Numbered from the stretch's first letter, positions 1 through 9,198 are shown. The stretch is 64,000 bases of DNA from Hyphomicrobiales bacterium (GCA_947447895.1 CANFLM010000001.1:26875-90874), one strand, 5' to 3'. A program made the numbers and translations. Notes: generated by a model not told the origin, from the sequence alone.

Positions 1-152
1 ATGGTGTGGCGCTGTCCGTAATCGAAGCCGACGGTTTCGACCCGCTCGAACCGCTCGAGCGCCCAGGCCAGACAGGTGCTGGAATCCTGGCCGCCGGAAA
101 ACAGCACCAGTGCGGATTGGTTCTCTGGGGTGGTCTGTGCAGGGTCGGTCAT
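1..152 (-). CDS. queC: 7-cyano-7-deazaguanine synthase QueC, N-terminal part
   Basis: QueC converts 7-carboxy-7-deazaguanine to preQ0 with ATP and ammonia in queuosine biosynthesis, in the cytoplasm. Only the first 50 codons lie in the window. After a short leader they contain the PP-loop ATP-pyrophosphatase motif SGGQDSSTC, followed by VGFDYGQRH, both typical of QueC. The start is the ATG at 150-152 on the minus strand. The MFS gene upstream ends 44 bp away on the same strand, so co-transcription is possible. The rest of the gene runs off the left edge. Confidence 0.9.
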   Translation of the reverse strand, partial: MTDPAQTTPENQSALVLFSGGQDSSTCLAWALERFERVETVGFDYGQRHT

Positions 153-196
153 AACAGGCTCATGATTGCAAAGGGACGCCGGGAGTACCCAAAGGG

Positions 197-1447
197 TCAG
201 GCAGGGACCGTCTGGGCCTGATGCTTTTTCCACACCAGCCAGACAATCACCAGCACATTGAGCATGTTCCAGGCAATTCCATTCAAAAACGCCATGCGGT
301 AGGAGCTTGTGGCGTCATAGATGACACCGGAAATATAGCCACCAAAGGCCATGCCGACGATGGTCGCGGCCACCACCAGACCGATCCGCGCGCCCGCCTC
401 GCGCGGGGGCAGGAAGTCGCGGCACATCACCGCATACATCGGCACAATGCCACCCTGGAACAATCCGAATATGCCGGAAATCACATAAAGCGAGGTCAGT
501 CCGTCAAAGAACAGATAAAGCGACAGAGCCAGCATCTGCATCGTCGAACCGATCAGCAAAGTGGGGCCGCCGCCGATCCTGTCGGCCACAAGACCCGACC
601 CGACCCGCGAGATAATGCCGAGCGACAGCATGAAGGAAAGCATTTCCGCGCCGGTGGCGACACCGTAGCCCAAATCGCCGCAATAGGCGACCAGATGCAC
701 CTGCGGCATCGACATGGCAACGCAGCAGCCGAAACCGGCTACCACCATCAGGACCAGCAGCATGTTCGGGCTCATGCCGAGATCGGCGCGGGCCAGTTCG
801 GTGGCCGCTTCCGCGTCATTCATCACTTGGGCGGAAGGGCGGCGGCGCAGCAGGAACGCCAGAGGAATAATGGTGCAGGAGACAATCACGCCGATCATGA
901 CATAGGTGCCGCGCCAGCCCAGATGCGGCATGGTCTGGTTCATCAATAGCGGCCAGATCGTCCCGGCCAGATAATTGCCAGCCGCCACGACCACCACGGC
1001 AAAGCCGCGCCGTTTGACAAACCAGTGCGAGACATCGGCCATCATCGGCGCAAAGCCCGTGCCCGCTCCAATGCCGATCAGCAGGCCATGGGCGGCACTG
1101 AACATCCAGAATTGCGGGCCCAGTCCGGCCAGCAGAAAGCCCGAACCCAGCAGGGCTCCGGCAATCACCACAGGCGCGACAATGCCGGTTTTGTCGGCCA
1201 TCCGGCCCATGGTGATGGTGCCGAATGCAAAGCCCAGCATCATCAGCGTATAGGGCAGCGACACGGCGGCCCTATCGATGCCGAATTCGAGCTGGACGGC
1301 CGGCAGAACCACCACAATTGCCCACATGCCGCAGCCGGCAATGGTGGAAATGAGCAAAGACAAACCGAGCCTTACAAAGGCATAGCGGCTGTCGGGCCCA
1401 TAGGGATCGCTGGTCAGGGGCTCCGGCTCTGCGCTTGTCACTGTCAC
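197..1447 (-). CDS. MFS transporter (major facilitator superfamily)
   Basis: Inner-membrane secondary transporter of 416 residues with about 12 hydrophobic segments. The loop GRMADKTG near residue 100 matches the MFS motif A between helices 2 and 3, and VADRIGGG in the second half is its repeat. Substrate cannot be told; the overall style is that of monocarboxylate/organic-anion MFS proteins. The start is GTG at 1445-1447, preceded by GAGGGAG at about 8 bp; a second in-frame GTG two codons on is an alternative. It is the last gene of a small minus-strand group after the 62-codon ORF, and queC follows. Confidence 0.85.
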   Translation of the reverse strand: MTVTSAEPEPLTSDPYGPDSRYAFVRLGLSLLISTIAGCGMWAIVVVLPAVQLEFGIDRAAVSLPYTLMMLGFAFGTITMGRMADKTGIVAPVVIAGALLGSGFLLAGLGPQFWMFSAAHGLLIGIGAGTGFAPMMADVSHWFVKRRGFAVVVVAAGNYLAGTIWPLLMNQTMPHLGWRGTYVMIGVIVSCTIIPLAFLLRRRPSAQVMNDAEAATELARADLGMSPNMLLVLMVVAGFGCCVAMSMPQVHLVAYCGDLGYGVATGAEMLSFMLSLGIISRVGSGLVADRIGGGPTLLIGSTMQMLALSLYLFFDGLTSLYVISGIFGLFQGGIVPMYAVMCRDFLPPREAGARIGLVVAATIVGMAFGGYISGVIYDATSSYRMAFLNGIAWNMLNVLVIVWLVWKKHQAQTVPA

Positions 1448-1467
1448 CGGATGCTCCCTCGGGGTGG

Positions 1468-1656
1468 TTAGAACAATTGCGGCAGATCGGTTGCCGGATG
1501 TTTGGATGTGGCTTTAACCGGTGGTGCACCCAGACCAACGAGTTGTTGTTCGAGATCCTTGATCGATTCCGCCAGCATCAACAGGCGCAAATCATGCTTG
1601 ATTTGCACGCTGGAGGGAAGGGTCATGCGTTTGCCGAAATGATAGAGGCCAGCCAT
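1468..1656 (-). CDS. hypothetical 62-residue protein
   Basis: A small ORF placed 20 bp ahead of the MFS gene start and in the same direction. I chose the ATG at 1654-1656 because AGAAGGAT precedes it at a good Shine-Dalgarno distance. The 13 codons upstream in frame (starting MICFF) have no ribosome site. The protein starts MAGLYHFGKRM and contains a helical LRLLMLAESIKDLEQQLVGLG segment with heptad-like spacing. No family is recognised. Its position suggests co-expression with the transporter; I do not infer a function. Confidence 0.5.
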   Translation of the reverse strand: MAGLYHFGKRMTLPSSVQIKHDLRLLMLAESIKDLEQQLVGLGAPPVKATSKHPATDLPQLF

Positions 1657-1758
1657 CGGGTTATCCTTCTGAAAATATTTGAAAAAACAGATCAAAAACA
1701 GGAGATGCTACTATGCGCCGATCCAGCCCTGATGGCAAACAGCAAGCGCAGGATCTGT

Positions 1759-2928
1759 TTATCGGGCTTTTTTCCAGACAAACAGCACAAGGGCGGTGGC
1801 CAAACCCAGCAGGCCGAGGCAGGCGATGGCGCCATCATAGCCGATGCCGGCGATGATATAGGTGACGGGCAGGGGCATCCATAACAGGCCAATGTGGAAA
1901 ATGGCGTTGAAGGCGGCCTGCGGTCCGGCCCGCTCGCTCGGCGGCAGGCTGCCGCTGATCCACGCCGACAGTACCGGATAGACCACGCTATAGCCTCCGC
2001 CGAAAAACAGGCCGCACAAGGCCACAATCCAGGCCTGTTGGGTGATCGCGAGCGTCAGATAGGCCCCGGCCATGACCGTCAGCCCGCTGGCCACAACCAG
2101 ACGGGGGTCGAGCTTCTCGAAATGTTTCATGCCGAGAAACCGCGTCGAGAGCATCGACACGACAGTGGCGATAAAGAACCAGCCGACCGCCACCTCTTTC
2201 TGGTTCAAGGCGGGCGCCATATAGGAGGAGATGAAGCCGAACAGGCTGCCTGCCACCATCACCGCAATCATCGGCAACAGCCGTGAGCGTTCAAATGCCA
2301 CGCCGAAATTCAAGAGCCCGCCGCTCCGGTCGGGTTTGGCCAGTGGCCGCAGCGTATAGGTCAGGGCCACGGCAACCCCTGCCGGCACGGTGCCGATGAT
2401 GAAGACCAGCCGGTCATCGCCCAGCGTCAGCAGATATTCCACCCAAGGCGGGGCCAGCGCGTGGCCGATCGGCGCCATGCTGGAATAGATGCCGAACAGA
2501 TAGATAAACCGTTCATTCGAGAGACGGCTCTGCGCATAGGTGACCAGCGAGGAGAACATCAGCCCGTAGCCGACGCCCCATGTCAGCCGCGAGACCAGCG
2601 CGGGCCAGAAGGTCCAGGAGGTCAGAGCCAGACTCAAAAATCCTACCATCATCAGGGATATGCCGTAGCGCGCAGTGCCCAGACTGCCAAAACGCGCCGC
2701 CGCCGAACCGGTCAGAAAGGTAAACAGCACGACCGGCACGCCGTAAAGCGACAGCAGCAGCCCGATTTGCGGCAATTCCAGACCGTGGCGGGTGAAAATA
2801 ATCGCCAGCATGCTGGCATGGGCATTGAGGAAAAAGACGCAAAATGTCACCGCCGACAGGCGGATATATTCGCCTTTGGCGCGTTCATCGATAAAGCCGG
2901 TATGGCTGGATAGGGGCTGGGCAGACAT
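1759..2928 (-). CDS. MFS transporter
   Basis: A 389-residue inner-membrane protein with 11-12 predicted helices, typical size for a 12-TM MFS permease. A motif A-like loop (SAAARFGSLG) follows helix 2 near residue 75, and the C-terminal half shows the glycine-rich GLFFGGGYSVVYP helix. It ends in a short lysine/arginine tail (VWKKAR), as expected for a cytoplasmic C-terminus. It lies about 100 bp upstream of the 62-residue ORF on the same strand, so the two MFS genes may form one transcription unit. Substrate is unknown. Similarity to the first MFS gene is only general. Confidence 0.82.
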   Translation of the reverse strand: MSAQPLSSHTGFIDERAKGEYIRLSAVTFCVFFLNAHASMLAIIFTRHGLELPQIGLLLSLYGVPVVLFTFLTGSAAARFGSLGTARYGISLMMVGFLSLALTSWTFWPALVSRLTWGVGYGLMFSSLVTYAQSRLSNERFIYLFGIYSSMAPIGHALAPPWVEYLLTLGDDRLVFIIGTVPAGVAVALTYTLRPLAKPDRSGGLLNFGVAFERSRLLPMIAVMVAGSLFGFISSYMAPALNQKEVAVGWFFIATVVSMLSTRFLGMKHFEKLDPRLVVASGLTVMAGAYLTLAITQQAWIVALCGLFFGGGYSVVYPVLSAWISGSLPPSERAGPQAAFNAIFHIGLLWMPLPVTYIIAGIGYDGAIACLGLLGLATALVLFVWKKAR

Positions 2929-3065
2929 TGTGCGACTTTAGGCAGGCCACCCGCCCCCGACAATCCCTCCGTCCGCCCCAATTCGGCCTATCAGCCATGC
3001 AGATTGCGGGTGAAGGAGATTAAATCTGTATGTGTTTTGTGTATGCAAATGCAATCAAAGACAAA

Positions 3066-3407
3066 GTCCATGGATTTGACTAGGACGAAGCAAATTCGCC
3101 GAAATGCGCCAAGTATGGTGTGTCGAAAGCCTCAATCGAATTTGTGATCAGACATGCCCAATTCGCAGTTGATGACCCCCATCCGGTTGAATAGCGCTAT
3201 CGAACCGCATTGAAAGCCAATACCGGCCGCCATATCTTGGTTGCCTTCGCTCTGCGCTACAAAGTGGGTTTGAGCCTGATCAGACCAATCAGTCCGCGTT
3301 ATAGGCATGACAAGGAGATCAGAAGCTATGAAACGCAAATGGCACGTATTGGGTTCCGATGCGGATGCCAAACGTTTTGTCAAAGAGGCGGATCAGTCCG
3401 ATTATGA
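3066..3407 (+). pseudogene. decayed BrnT/DUF497-family toxin
   Basis: In the frame whose codons start at positions divisible by 3, the DNA reads FD-stop-DEANSPKCAKYGVSKASI, later GRHILVAFALRY, then LIRPISPRYRHDKEIRSYE. These match the BrnT (PF04365) plan: F-D/E-W-D-x-A near the N-terminus, then a KYGVS helix, then the family signature RPISARYxHxKE. TAG at 3081-3083 replaces the conserved Trp codon (TGG to TAG) and a second TAG lies at 3192-3194. BrnT is a ribonuclease toxin of type II toxin-antitoxin pairs. The 3' part overlaps the start of the antitoxin gene. The start codon is unclear, so the left boundary is approximate. Confidence 0.72.
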
Positions 3408-3575
3408 TTTTGCGGATATGGTGCCGGTTCAATATGAATTTGAACCCAAAGCAACTGCTTTCAACATGCGTTTGCCGAGCAGTCTGCTTGAGGTCCTCAA
3501 ATCAAAAGTCAAAACCAAGGGGTTCCCTTTACCCGTAATGTCCGCTTGTTGATCGAGCAGGATATTGCGCGCTAG
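3328..3575 (+). pseudogene. frameshifted CopG/RHH antitoxin paired with BrnT relic
   Basis: ATG at 3328 opens MKRKWHVLGSDADAKRF and runs to FNMRLPSSLLEVLKSK, a ribbon-helix-helix strand-helix typical of CopG-type antitoxins of DUF497 toxins. After KTKG the frame goes wrong: as written it ends FPLPVMSAC-stop at 3552. In the next frame the expected ending VPFTRNVRLLIEQDIAR-stop (TAG 3573-3575) is intact. One G missing from the run of four G near 3520 would restore a full reading frame. AAGGAG at 3312-3317 could be its ribosome site. With the toxin also broken, the whole module looks dead, although a sequencing error in the G run would alter the verdict for this gene only. Confidence 0.72.
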
Positions 3576-3617
3576 ACTGTCCGCTGGCGTCCTTTCCCTC
3601 CGACACTCAGGATCATC

Positions 3618-5099
3618 ATGGCCCGCATCGCAATCGCCGGATTTTTGCATGAAACCAATACTTTCGTGCCAGCCTTGACCGAATGGGAGGCCTTTGCGCA
3701 GGAGGGGGCTTGGCCCGGTGCTATGGCGGGGGAGGCTATTTTTGGCCGTCTGGCCGGGCTCAATCTCGGCATTGCCGGATTTATGGAGGAAGCCACCAAG
3801 CGCAACCATGTGTTGTTGCCGTTGGCCTGGGCGATGGCGCAGCCGTCAGGCGTGGTGTCGAGTGCCGCTTTCGAGCGCGGTGTGGCCGCCATTCTGGAGC
3901 CGTTGAAGGGCGAGCGGGTCGATGCGGTCTATGTCGAACTGCACGGCGCGATGGTCAGCGAACATTATGACGACGCCGAAGCCGAATTGCTGCGGCGGCT
4001 GCGGGCGCAGATCGGGCCGCATATTCCCATCCTCGGCACGCTGGATCTGCATGCCAATGTCTCGCGCGATCTGGCCATGATCCCGGATTTTCTGACCTCC
4101 TACCGCACCTATCCCCATACCGATTGGGGCTTGAGCGGAACCCGCGCGGCCTTGTGGTTCGAGCAGGTGATGGCTTGGGGACCGGATGCCGGAAAGGCGT
4201 TCCGGCAGGCGCCGTTTCTGGTGCCTGTCACCACCGGTTGCACCTATACCGAGCCCTCCGGCGGGCTCTACCGTTTGATCGAGACGATCGAGGCCGAAAC
4301 AGGGGCGGCTCTGTCGCTCAATATGGGTTTTCCGCCCGCCGATATTGCCGATGTCGGTCCAAGCGTGCTGGCCTATGCCGCCAGCCAGGCCAAAGCGGAT
4401 GAGGCCGCCGACAGGCTGTTTGCGGCCCTGCTGGCGGCAGAAGCTGGCTTTGCCGCCCACCATCCCCGCTTGGTGCAAGAGGCCGTGGCCTATGCCAGAC
4501 AGCGGGCTGTCTCGGCGGGAAAGCCGGTGATCCTGGCCGATACGCAGGACAATCCGGGAGCCGGCTCGCCCTCCAATACAACGGGACTGATCAAGGAATT
4601 GCTGGCCCAGGGAGCCGAGAATGCGCTGGTCGGTATTGTCCATGATCCCGAAGCCGCCCGCAAAGCACATGCCGCGGGGATCGGCGGGGAGATCGACCAA
4701 TTGGGCGGTGGCGGAACAGGGCCGGGGCAGGAGCCTGCCAAGGGGCCGTGGCGCGTGACAGCCCTGAGCGATGGCCGTTTCAACGGCACCGCGCCGATGC
4801 TGCGCAACAAGCATTCATCGATGGGGCCGACGGCCGTCGTCAGGCAAGACGGGGTCGAGGTGTTGGTGGCCAGCATCCGCCAGCAGCCGATCCATCTCGA
4901 AACCTTCTCCCATATCGGCCGCGATCCGCGTGACGCGTCTATTCTGGGCCTGAAAAGCTCGGCGCATTTTCGGGCGGGTTTCCAGGCGATCGCAGAGGAA
5001 ATCATCGTCTGTCTCGCACCGGGCGACAATCCGGAGGATCCCGCGGCTTTGCCGTTCAAAAAGATCCGCAAAGGCCTGCGCCTGAAACCGCAAGGCTGA
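3618..5099 (+). CDS. M81 family metallopeptidase (MlrC / microcystinase C-like)
   Basis: A 493-residue cytoplasmic protein matching the MlrC family, zinc-dependent peptidases first known from microcystin breakdown but widespread and mostly uncharacterised. Family landmarks are visible: GFLHETNTF at the N-terminus, YVELHGAMVSEHYDDAE, GTLDLHANVS, then the ILADTQDNPGAGSPSNTTG block, which supplies conserved Asp/Asn residues of the C-terminal domain. Length is normal for the family. The start ATG follows AGGATCATC. No partner genes are adjacent: the gene points at a convergent lipoprotein 10 bp away. The real substrate is unknown and probably not microcystin. Confidence 0.88.
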   Translation: MARIAIAGFLHETNTFVPALTEWEAFAQEGAWPGAMAGEAIFGRLAGLNLGIAGFMEEATKRNHVLLPLAWAMAQPSGVVSSAAFERGVAAILEPLKGERVDAVYVELHGAMVSEHYDDAEAELLRRLRAQIGPHIPILGTLDLHANVSRDLAMIPDFLTSYRTYPHTDWGLSGTRAALWFEQVMAWGPDAGKAFRQAPFLVPVTTGCTYTEPSGGLYRLIETIEAETGAALSLNMGFPPADIADVGPSVLAYAASQAKADEAADRLFAALLAAEAGFAAHHPRLVQEAVAYARQRAVSAGKPVILADTQDNPGAGSPSNTTGLIKELLAQGAENALVGIVHDPEAARKAHAAGIGGEIDQLGGGGTGPGQEPAKGPWRVTALSDGRFNGTAPMLRNKHSSMGPTAVVRQDGVEVLVASIRQQPIHLETFSHIGRDPRDASILGLKSSAHFRAGFQAIAEEIIVCLAPGDNPEDPAALPFKKIRKGLRLKPQG

Positions 5100-5109
5100 G
5101 GACGCCAGG

Positions 5110-5634
5110 CTATTTGTGCGGGTGCTCCAGTCTCTCCAAGGTTGTGACCTGCACCTTGAATAGGGCTACCGCTTTCATATCCGGCACGAACATCACTTTT
5201 TCGATCGTTCCGGAAAAGCGGAACACGTCTCCTGACACAATCGGTTCCTTGATCAGAGCCTCGGCGGCGATCAGATTGAACAGGCTGCCGCGCCGACCAT
5301 CGAGGTTGAAACAGTCGAACGAGACAGGTCCGGCCTCTTTGACGCCGCTTGTCTGGCTTTTGGGCGCATCCAGCGTCTTGCACAGCCAGTCCTTGATCGG
5401 TTTGGCGGTGAATTGCTCGGTGGTGGTTTGGACGAGCCGGGCATAATTTGCGGCAGCCTCTGCGACCACCTGCGGCGATGTGCTCTGGCTTGCCGTCCCG
5501 ACGGCCATGAATTGCTTGTCGAGATCGGCTTGATCACTGGGTTTGGACGGTGAACAGGCTGCCAATCCGATGGCAAGCGGAGCCAAAGCCATCAATACGC
5601 GACTATGTCGGGATTTGCGGGACCAAACCATCAC
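5110..5634 (-). CDS. hypothetical lipoprotein
   Basis: A 174-residue protein with an N-terminal signal: basic residues, a hydrophobic stretch (VLMALAPLAIGL) and a lipobox LAAC followed by SPSKPSD. It should be lipid-modified and tethered in the envelope. The mature part has two cysteines (WLCKTL, DCFNLDG) and the stretch SGDVFRFSGTIEKVMFVPDMKAVALFKV, which looks like beta-strands. No family is recognised. Two Met codons open the reading frame, so the start may be one codon later. It converges with the MlrC gene. Confidence 0.7.
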   Translation of the reverse strand: MMVWSRKSRHSRVLMALAPLAIGLAACSPSKPSDQADLDKQFMAVGTASQSTSPQVVAEAAANYARLVQTTTEQFTAKPIKDWLCKTLDAPKSQTSGVKEAGPVSFDCFNLDGRRGSLFNLIAAEALIKEPIVSGDVFRFSGTIEKVMFVPDMKAVALFKVQVTTLERLEHPHK

Positions 5635-5802
5635 AACGACCCTTATGCCAGAAACAGAGGCCTACCATTGCCCGTCAACAGGGTGTCATAAAGGCCTTGT
5701 CCGATGCAACATGTTTCAAATTGTCATGGCACAATTTGCAAGTTTGTGCCCGCCAGAGATAAAGCGAAAGCGACAAATAGCGGGTTCTTCCCGCTGCGTT
5801 GT

Positions 5803-6306
5803 TTAGCGGTGATGGGCCGGGATTGACGTTCTGGGCGATGCCGCACGTCCCGTTTCACTGTCTTCCAACCATACGACAAAAACGGGCGGGCCATTGTTGT
5901 TGAGCCAGCCTGTGACTTGATAGGTTTTGTTCTTGGCAATTGTCGTATTCACGATCCCTTCTGCCGCCAATAACCCTCCACTTGCTGCAATCGTGATGCT
6001 GTGCTTGCCCGCACTGACCGGCAGGGCCACATTGCTTGTGGTGGACATGGTGACGGGGGCATCGTCAATCGCGGTGATCAGGAAGCGTTCTGGCGGCAGA
6101 ATGAACTGGTCTCCTTCACCAGCCCTCTTGGACCGGTAGCCGACCCGCATGACACTGGCGGACAGGTCAGCGGAGGCGGAAGCCTGAAGATTCTGCGTGG
6201 TTTGCGGGGCGGGGCTCGTCATACAGGCCGAAAGCGATAGAACAAGCAAACTGCCCGAGATCCATCGGGCGGCCAATGACACAAAACGCTTACAACTCGA
6301 AGGCAT
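5803..6306 (-). CDS. hypothetical lipoprotein
   Basis: 167 residues with a lipoprotein signal: SLAARWISGSLLVLSLSAC followed by MTSPAPQ, with lipobox LSAC. The body reads like a small beta-rich envelope protein (FLITAIDDAPVTM, LPVSAGKHSITIAASGG, NKTYQVTGWLNN). The 'AGKHSITI' strand recalls the PEGA-like surface modules that present a short beta-hairpin, but this is a weak resemblance. It lies between another lipoprotein and a small acidic protein, all on the minus strand and with separate gaps, so an operon is possible but unproven. Confidence 0.65.
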   Translation of the reverse strand: MPSSCKRFVSLAARWISGSLLVLSLSACMTSPAPQTTQNLQASASADLSASVMRVGYRSKRAGEGDQFILPPERFLITAIDDAPVTMSTTSNVALPVSAGKHSITIAASGGLLAAEGIVNTTIAKNKTYQVTGWLNNNGPPVFVVWLEDSETGRAASPRTSIPAHHR

Positions 6307-6351
6307 GACGCACTTCCATCAGGGGGAGGCCAACAGATCGGCTAAAAGCCA

Positions 6352-6705
6352 TTAATGACGGACCGAGGAGCACTGGTCAATCCAGTCCTCGGGGTCATAC
6401 TCGGCCGATGCGGTCCCGTCTTCTGTCGCGGCTTCGGGGTTAAGAACCGCTTGCTGGCCGCTGACCATGGCATCGCTGAGCATCGCAATCATGCTGAGCG
6501 CCGAGTCGGCGGTATGGGTCACACCGATCACATGGGCAAGCTCCACCATCAGGCGGGCGACAAGCTCGTCTTCTTTGATGTCCATGGTTTCGGCCATGCG
6601 GGGGATCAGCTGGTCGATCAGCGTTTCAACGAGCTTTTCTGCGCGTTCATGCTCATCATCGGGCGGGTTCTGGATCAGAAACTCGATTTTGCAATCTCTG
6701 GCCAT
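6352..6705 (-). CDS. hypothetical acidic protein (117 aa)
   Basis: A 117-residue soluble protein without signal peptide or membrane segment. It is acidic and helical: IQNPPDDEHERAEKLVETL, then RMAETMDIKEDELVARLMVEL, then a tail with AEYDPEDWIDQC. GAGGAG lies upstream of the ATG. The product is unrecognised. The gene lies between the EF-hand protein (upstream, same strand, about 100 bp gap) and a lipoprotein. Confidence 0.6.
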   Translation of the reverse strand: MARDCKIEFLIQNPPDDEHERAEKLVETLIDQLIPRMAETMDIKEDELVARLMVELAHVIGVTHTADSALSMIAMLSDAMVSGQQAVLNPEAATEDGTASAEYDPEDWIDQCSSVRH

Positions 6706-6804
6706 AAAGAGTGTCTCCTCTGGCTAACCCCAACTGCAACAGATTGGGATGATTCTCTCGATAATAGAACCCTCGGACCGTAACGGTTCTGTGACAGCGG
6801 CATC

Positions 6805-9198
6805 TCAGGACGCAGCGGTCCATGACGGGTCAACGGCGACGCCTGCCGCAATGCCGGCAAGGATATCGGCCAGATCGACCTTGCTATCCCCATTGGCGTC
6901 CCATTGGCTGATCACTGAGGATGGGGTGAGGCTGGCGTCGGAAGGCGGGACAACAGCAAAGCCTGCCTGCACATCATCGTGCGTGAAATAACCTTTATTC
7001 GCCGTATCAAACCGCGCCAGATAGGTTTTGGCCTGCTGGCGCAAGCCGGAGACAATCTCGTCCTGCCCGATCTGCCCATCCTGGTTGCTGTCCCAGCCGG
7101 CAATAACGTGGGCCGCATCGGGGATGGAGGGCATCAAAATGGAGACGCCGGCGAGGCTTGCCGTGCTGATATAGCCCTGATTGGTCGGATCAAGCTGGGC
7201 CATGAACTGATTGGCAAGTCCGCTCAATTCGATGCCGCTGGTCAATTCGGACAGCGAGACCTCGCCGTCCTTGGACTGGTCCCAGGTGGCAATGGTGCTG
7301 GCGGCATCGTCGGGATTGCCCAATTGGGCATTGGCCCGATAGGCGGCCGCCACATCCGCTTGGGTAATAAAGCCCTTCTTGGCAGTGTCGAATGTATCCA
7401 GCGTGGCCTGGGCCTTGGCCAGCGCATCCTGATAGATGGTCGAGGCTGTGACCGGCTTGCTTTGGTTGACCGCGATGTAGCCCGACATGCCCGATACGAT
7501 ATCGGACAGCTGCACATGGCCATCACTGTTGGTGTCCCAATAGCCGACCACGCCTTTGGCGGTCAGGCAACCATTGGTGTCTGGATGGGCATCAAGCACC
7601 GACTGGATATCGCCCTGATCGAAATAGCCTTTTGCGGAGCTGTCGTATTGCGCCATAATGCTTTTCGCATCCTTGAGAATACCGGCATTGATCTCGTCGG
7701 CGGACAGGGCCCCATCGGCGCCGGTGTCCCAGCTTTTCAGGGTGGCCAGATCATAGGGCAGGGCCGCCGTGTTATGGCTGTCGAGCGCGGCTAGACTGAC
7801 CGATCCTGTGCTTTGCGGGTCCAGAATGGAAAGCATCTGCTTGGTGACCTGATGGGCGGACTGGTTGACCACCATCTCATCCAGCGTCACATGGCCGTCA
7901 TTGTTCAGATCCCAGGCCGCCAGACGGTCCACGGCGCTGCCGACATCACCCAATGCAGGATTTTTGATGAAGGCATTGGCGATGTCGCCCAGTTCGATAT
8001 AGCCTTTGGCGGTCAGATCGAAGGTCGCCATGATCTGTTTGGCGGTGTCGGTGGCGGCCGTCAGGGTTGCGTTGGCCATTTTGATCTGCTCGCTCGGGGG
8101 AGTAGCAGGATCGGTCTCCGGTTCGGGAATGGCTGAGGGTTTCAGATCTTTGAGCGAGAACACCGTCATCGCCAAGGCCTCATGCAAGGTCACCTTGCCG
8201 TCGCCGTTCACATCCCACTGCTTGAGCACATCATCGGCTGTCTGGGCCGAAGGGCCGGATGGATTGGCCGCCATGGCGGCTTTGATATCGGCCAGATCGA
8301 AATAGTTCTTGCTGCTTTTGTCATAGGTTTTGACCAGCCCTTGGGCCATGTGCAGGACACCGGACACCACATCCTGCTGGCTGAGCCAGCCATCCTTGTT
8401 GCTGTCCCATGCGCTGATCTGCTCCATCGAGAAGGGCAGATCGGTGCGGGTGTCGGTTTTCAGCGCCGCTACCGCTATTGCGCCTTTGCTGGCCGGATCA
8501 AGCAAGGTCGACAACTGTTCGGCAATTTTGAGGGCGAAATTATTGGCCATCAATTCGTTCAGATTGGTCTGGCCATCGCCATTGAGGTCAAGGCTCTTGA
8601 AGGCGTCTGCCGCACCGGCCGCATCGCCCTTGCTCGGATCGGCTTTCCAGACCGCAGCAATATCGGCTTCGGTCATATAGCCCTTACCGGCTGTGTCATA
8701 GGTGTCGAGCGCGGTCTGGGCGTCGGTCTGCGCTTGCTTCAGGATGGCCAGCGCATCTTTGTTGTTGGGGGTCAGGTCGCTTTCCGGCGTTGTGCCGGTC
8801 ATGGCCGTCATAAATTCGGCATGGGTGACACGGCCCGAATGGTCCGTATCCATGGTTTTGAATGTATTTGCAGCCTTCATCATCGTGCCGACATAATCGG
8901 CGATGAACACGCTGCGCTGGGTCAGCGCAAAAACGGTAGGTTGCACCGATGGAAAACTGGTCTGTGCCAGCATCGCATTGTCGGCGTGCTGGCTTTCCTG
9001 CTGGGCAGCCATGCCGGCATAGAGCGAATTGAAATCGGCCTGTAGCAGATAGCCGCGCCCGGAACTGTCGATGGTCGAAAACAGGCTTTCCGCTTTTTTG
9101 GCAGCCGCCGTCGTTGTCGATCCCGTTGTGGAGCCGACCAGATTCGTCGTGGTGGTTGTTGTTGTGGTTGTGGCCACCCCAAAATCCCTTGCCGCCAT
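6805..9198 (-). CDS. EF-hand super-repeat protein (20 EF-like loops)
   Basis: 797 residues built almost wholly of EF-hand-like loops, probably binding calcium. Loops begin near residues 44, 117, 168, 204, 234, 265, 293, 329, 394, 430, 460, 491, 519, 555, 604, 640, 670, 703, 731 and 767. They alternate strictly: odd loops are degenerate (DTAGKG, DPASKG, DSSAKG), while even loops are near-canonical (DLNGDG, DSNKDG, DVNGDG, DTNSDG). Residues 168-329, 394-555 and 604-767 form three super-repeats of six loops. The N-terminus has nine consecutive Thr after MAARDFGVA and no clear signal peptide. There is no enzymatic domain. Location, partners and role are unknown; secretion by a type I route is possible but no exporter genes adjoin. 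Confidence 0.85.
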   Translation of the reverse strand: MAARDFGVATTTTTTTTTNLVGSTTGSTTTAAAKKAESLFSTIDSSGRGYLLQADFNSLYAGMAAQQESQHADNAMLAQTSFPSVQPTVFALTQRSVFIADYVGTMMKAANTFKTMDTDHSGRVTHAEFMTAMTGTTPESDLTPNNKDALAILKQAQTDAQTALDTYDTAGKGYMTEADIAAVWKADPSKGDAAGAADAFKSLDLNGDGQTNLNELMANNFALKIAEQLSTLLDPASKGAIAVAALKTDTRTDLPFSMEQISAWDSNKDGWLSQQDVVSGVLHMAQGLVKTYDKSSKNYFDLADIKAAMAANPSGPSAQTADDVLKQWDVNGDGKVTLHEALAMTVFSLKDLKPSAIPEPETDPATPPSEQIKMANATLTAATDTAKQIMATFDLTAKGYIELGDIANAFIKNPALGDVGSAVDRLAAWDLNNDGHVTLDEMVVNQSAHQVTKQMLSILDPQSTGSVSLAALDSHNTAALPYDLATLKSWDTGADGALSADEINAGILKDAKSIMAQYDSSAKGYFDQGDIQSVLDAHPDTNGCLTAKGVVGYWDTNSDGHVQLSDIVSGMSGYIAVNQSKPVTASTIYQDALAKAQATLDTFDTAKKGFITQADVAAAYRANAQLGNPDDAASTIATWDQSKDGEVSLSELTSGIELSGLANQFMAQLDPTNQGYISTASLAGVSILMPSIPDAAHVIAGWDSNQDGQIGQDEIVSGLRQQAKTYLARFDTANKGYFTHDDVQAGFAVVPPSDASLTPSSVISQWDANGDSKVDLADILAGIAAGVAVDPSWTAAS

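Noticed and set aside
221..949. long plus-strand reading opposite the first MFS gene
   Set aside because: It is the antisense of a clear membrane-transporter gene, is His/Gln/Arg-rich and has no ribosome site.
3846..4814. long minus-strand reading opposite the MlrC gene
   Set aside because: A shadow of the M81 peptidase gene caused by GC-rich third positions; no family-like sequence.
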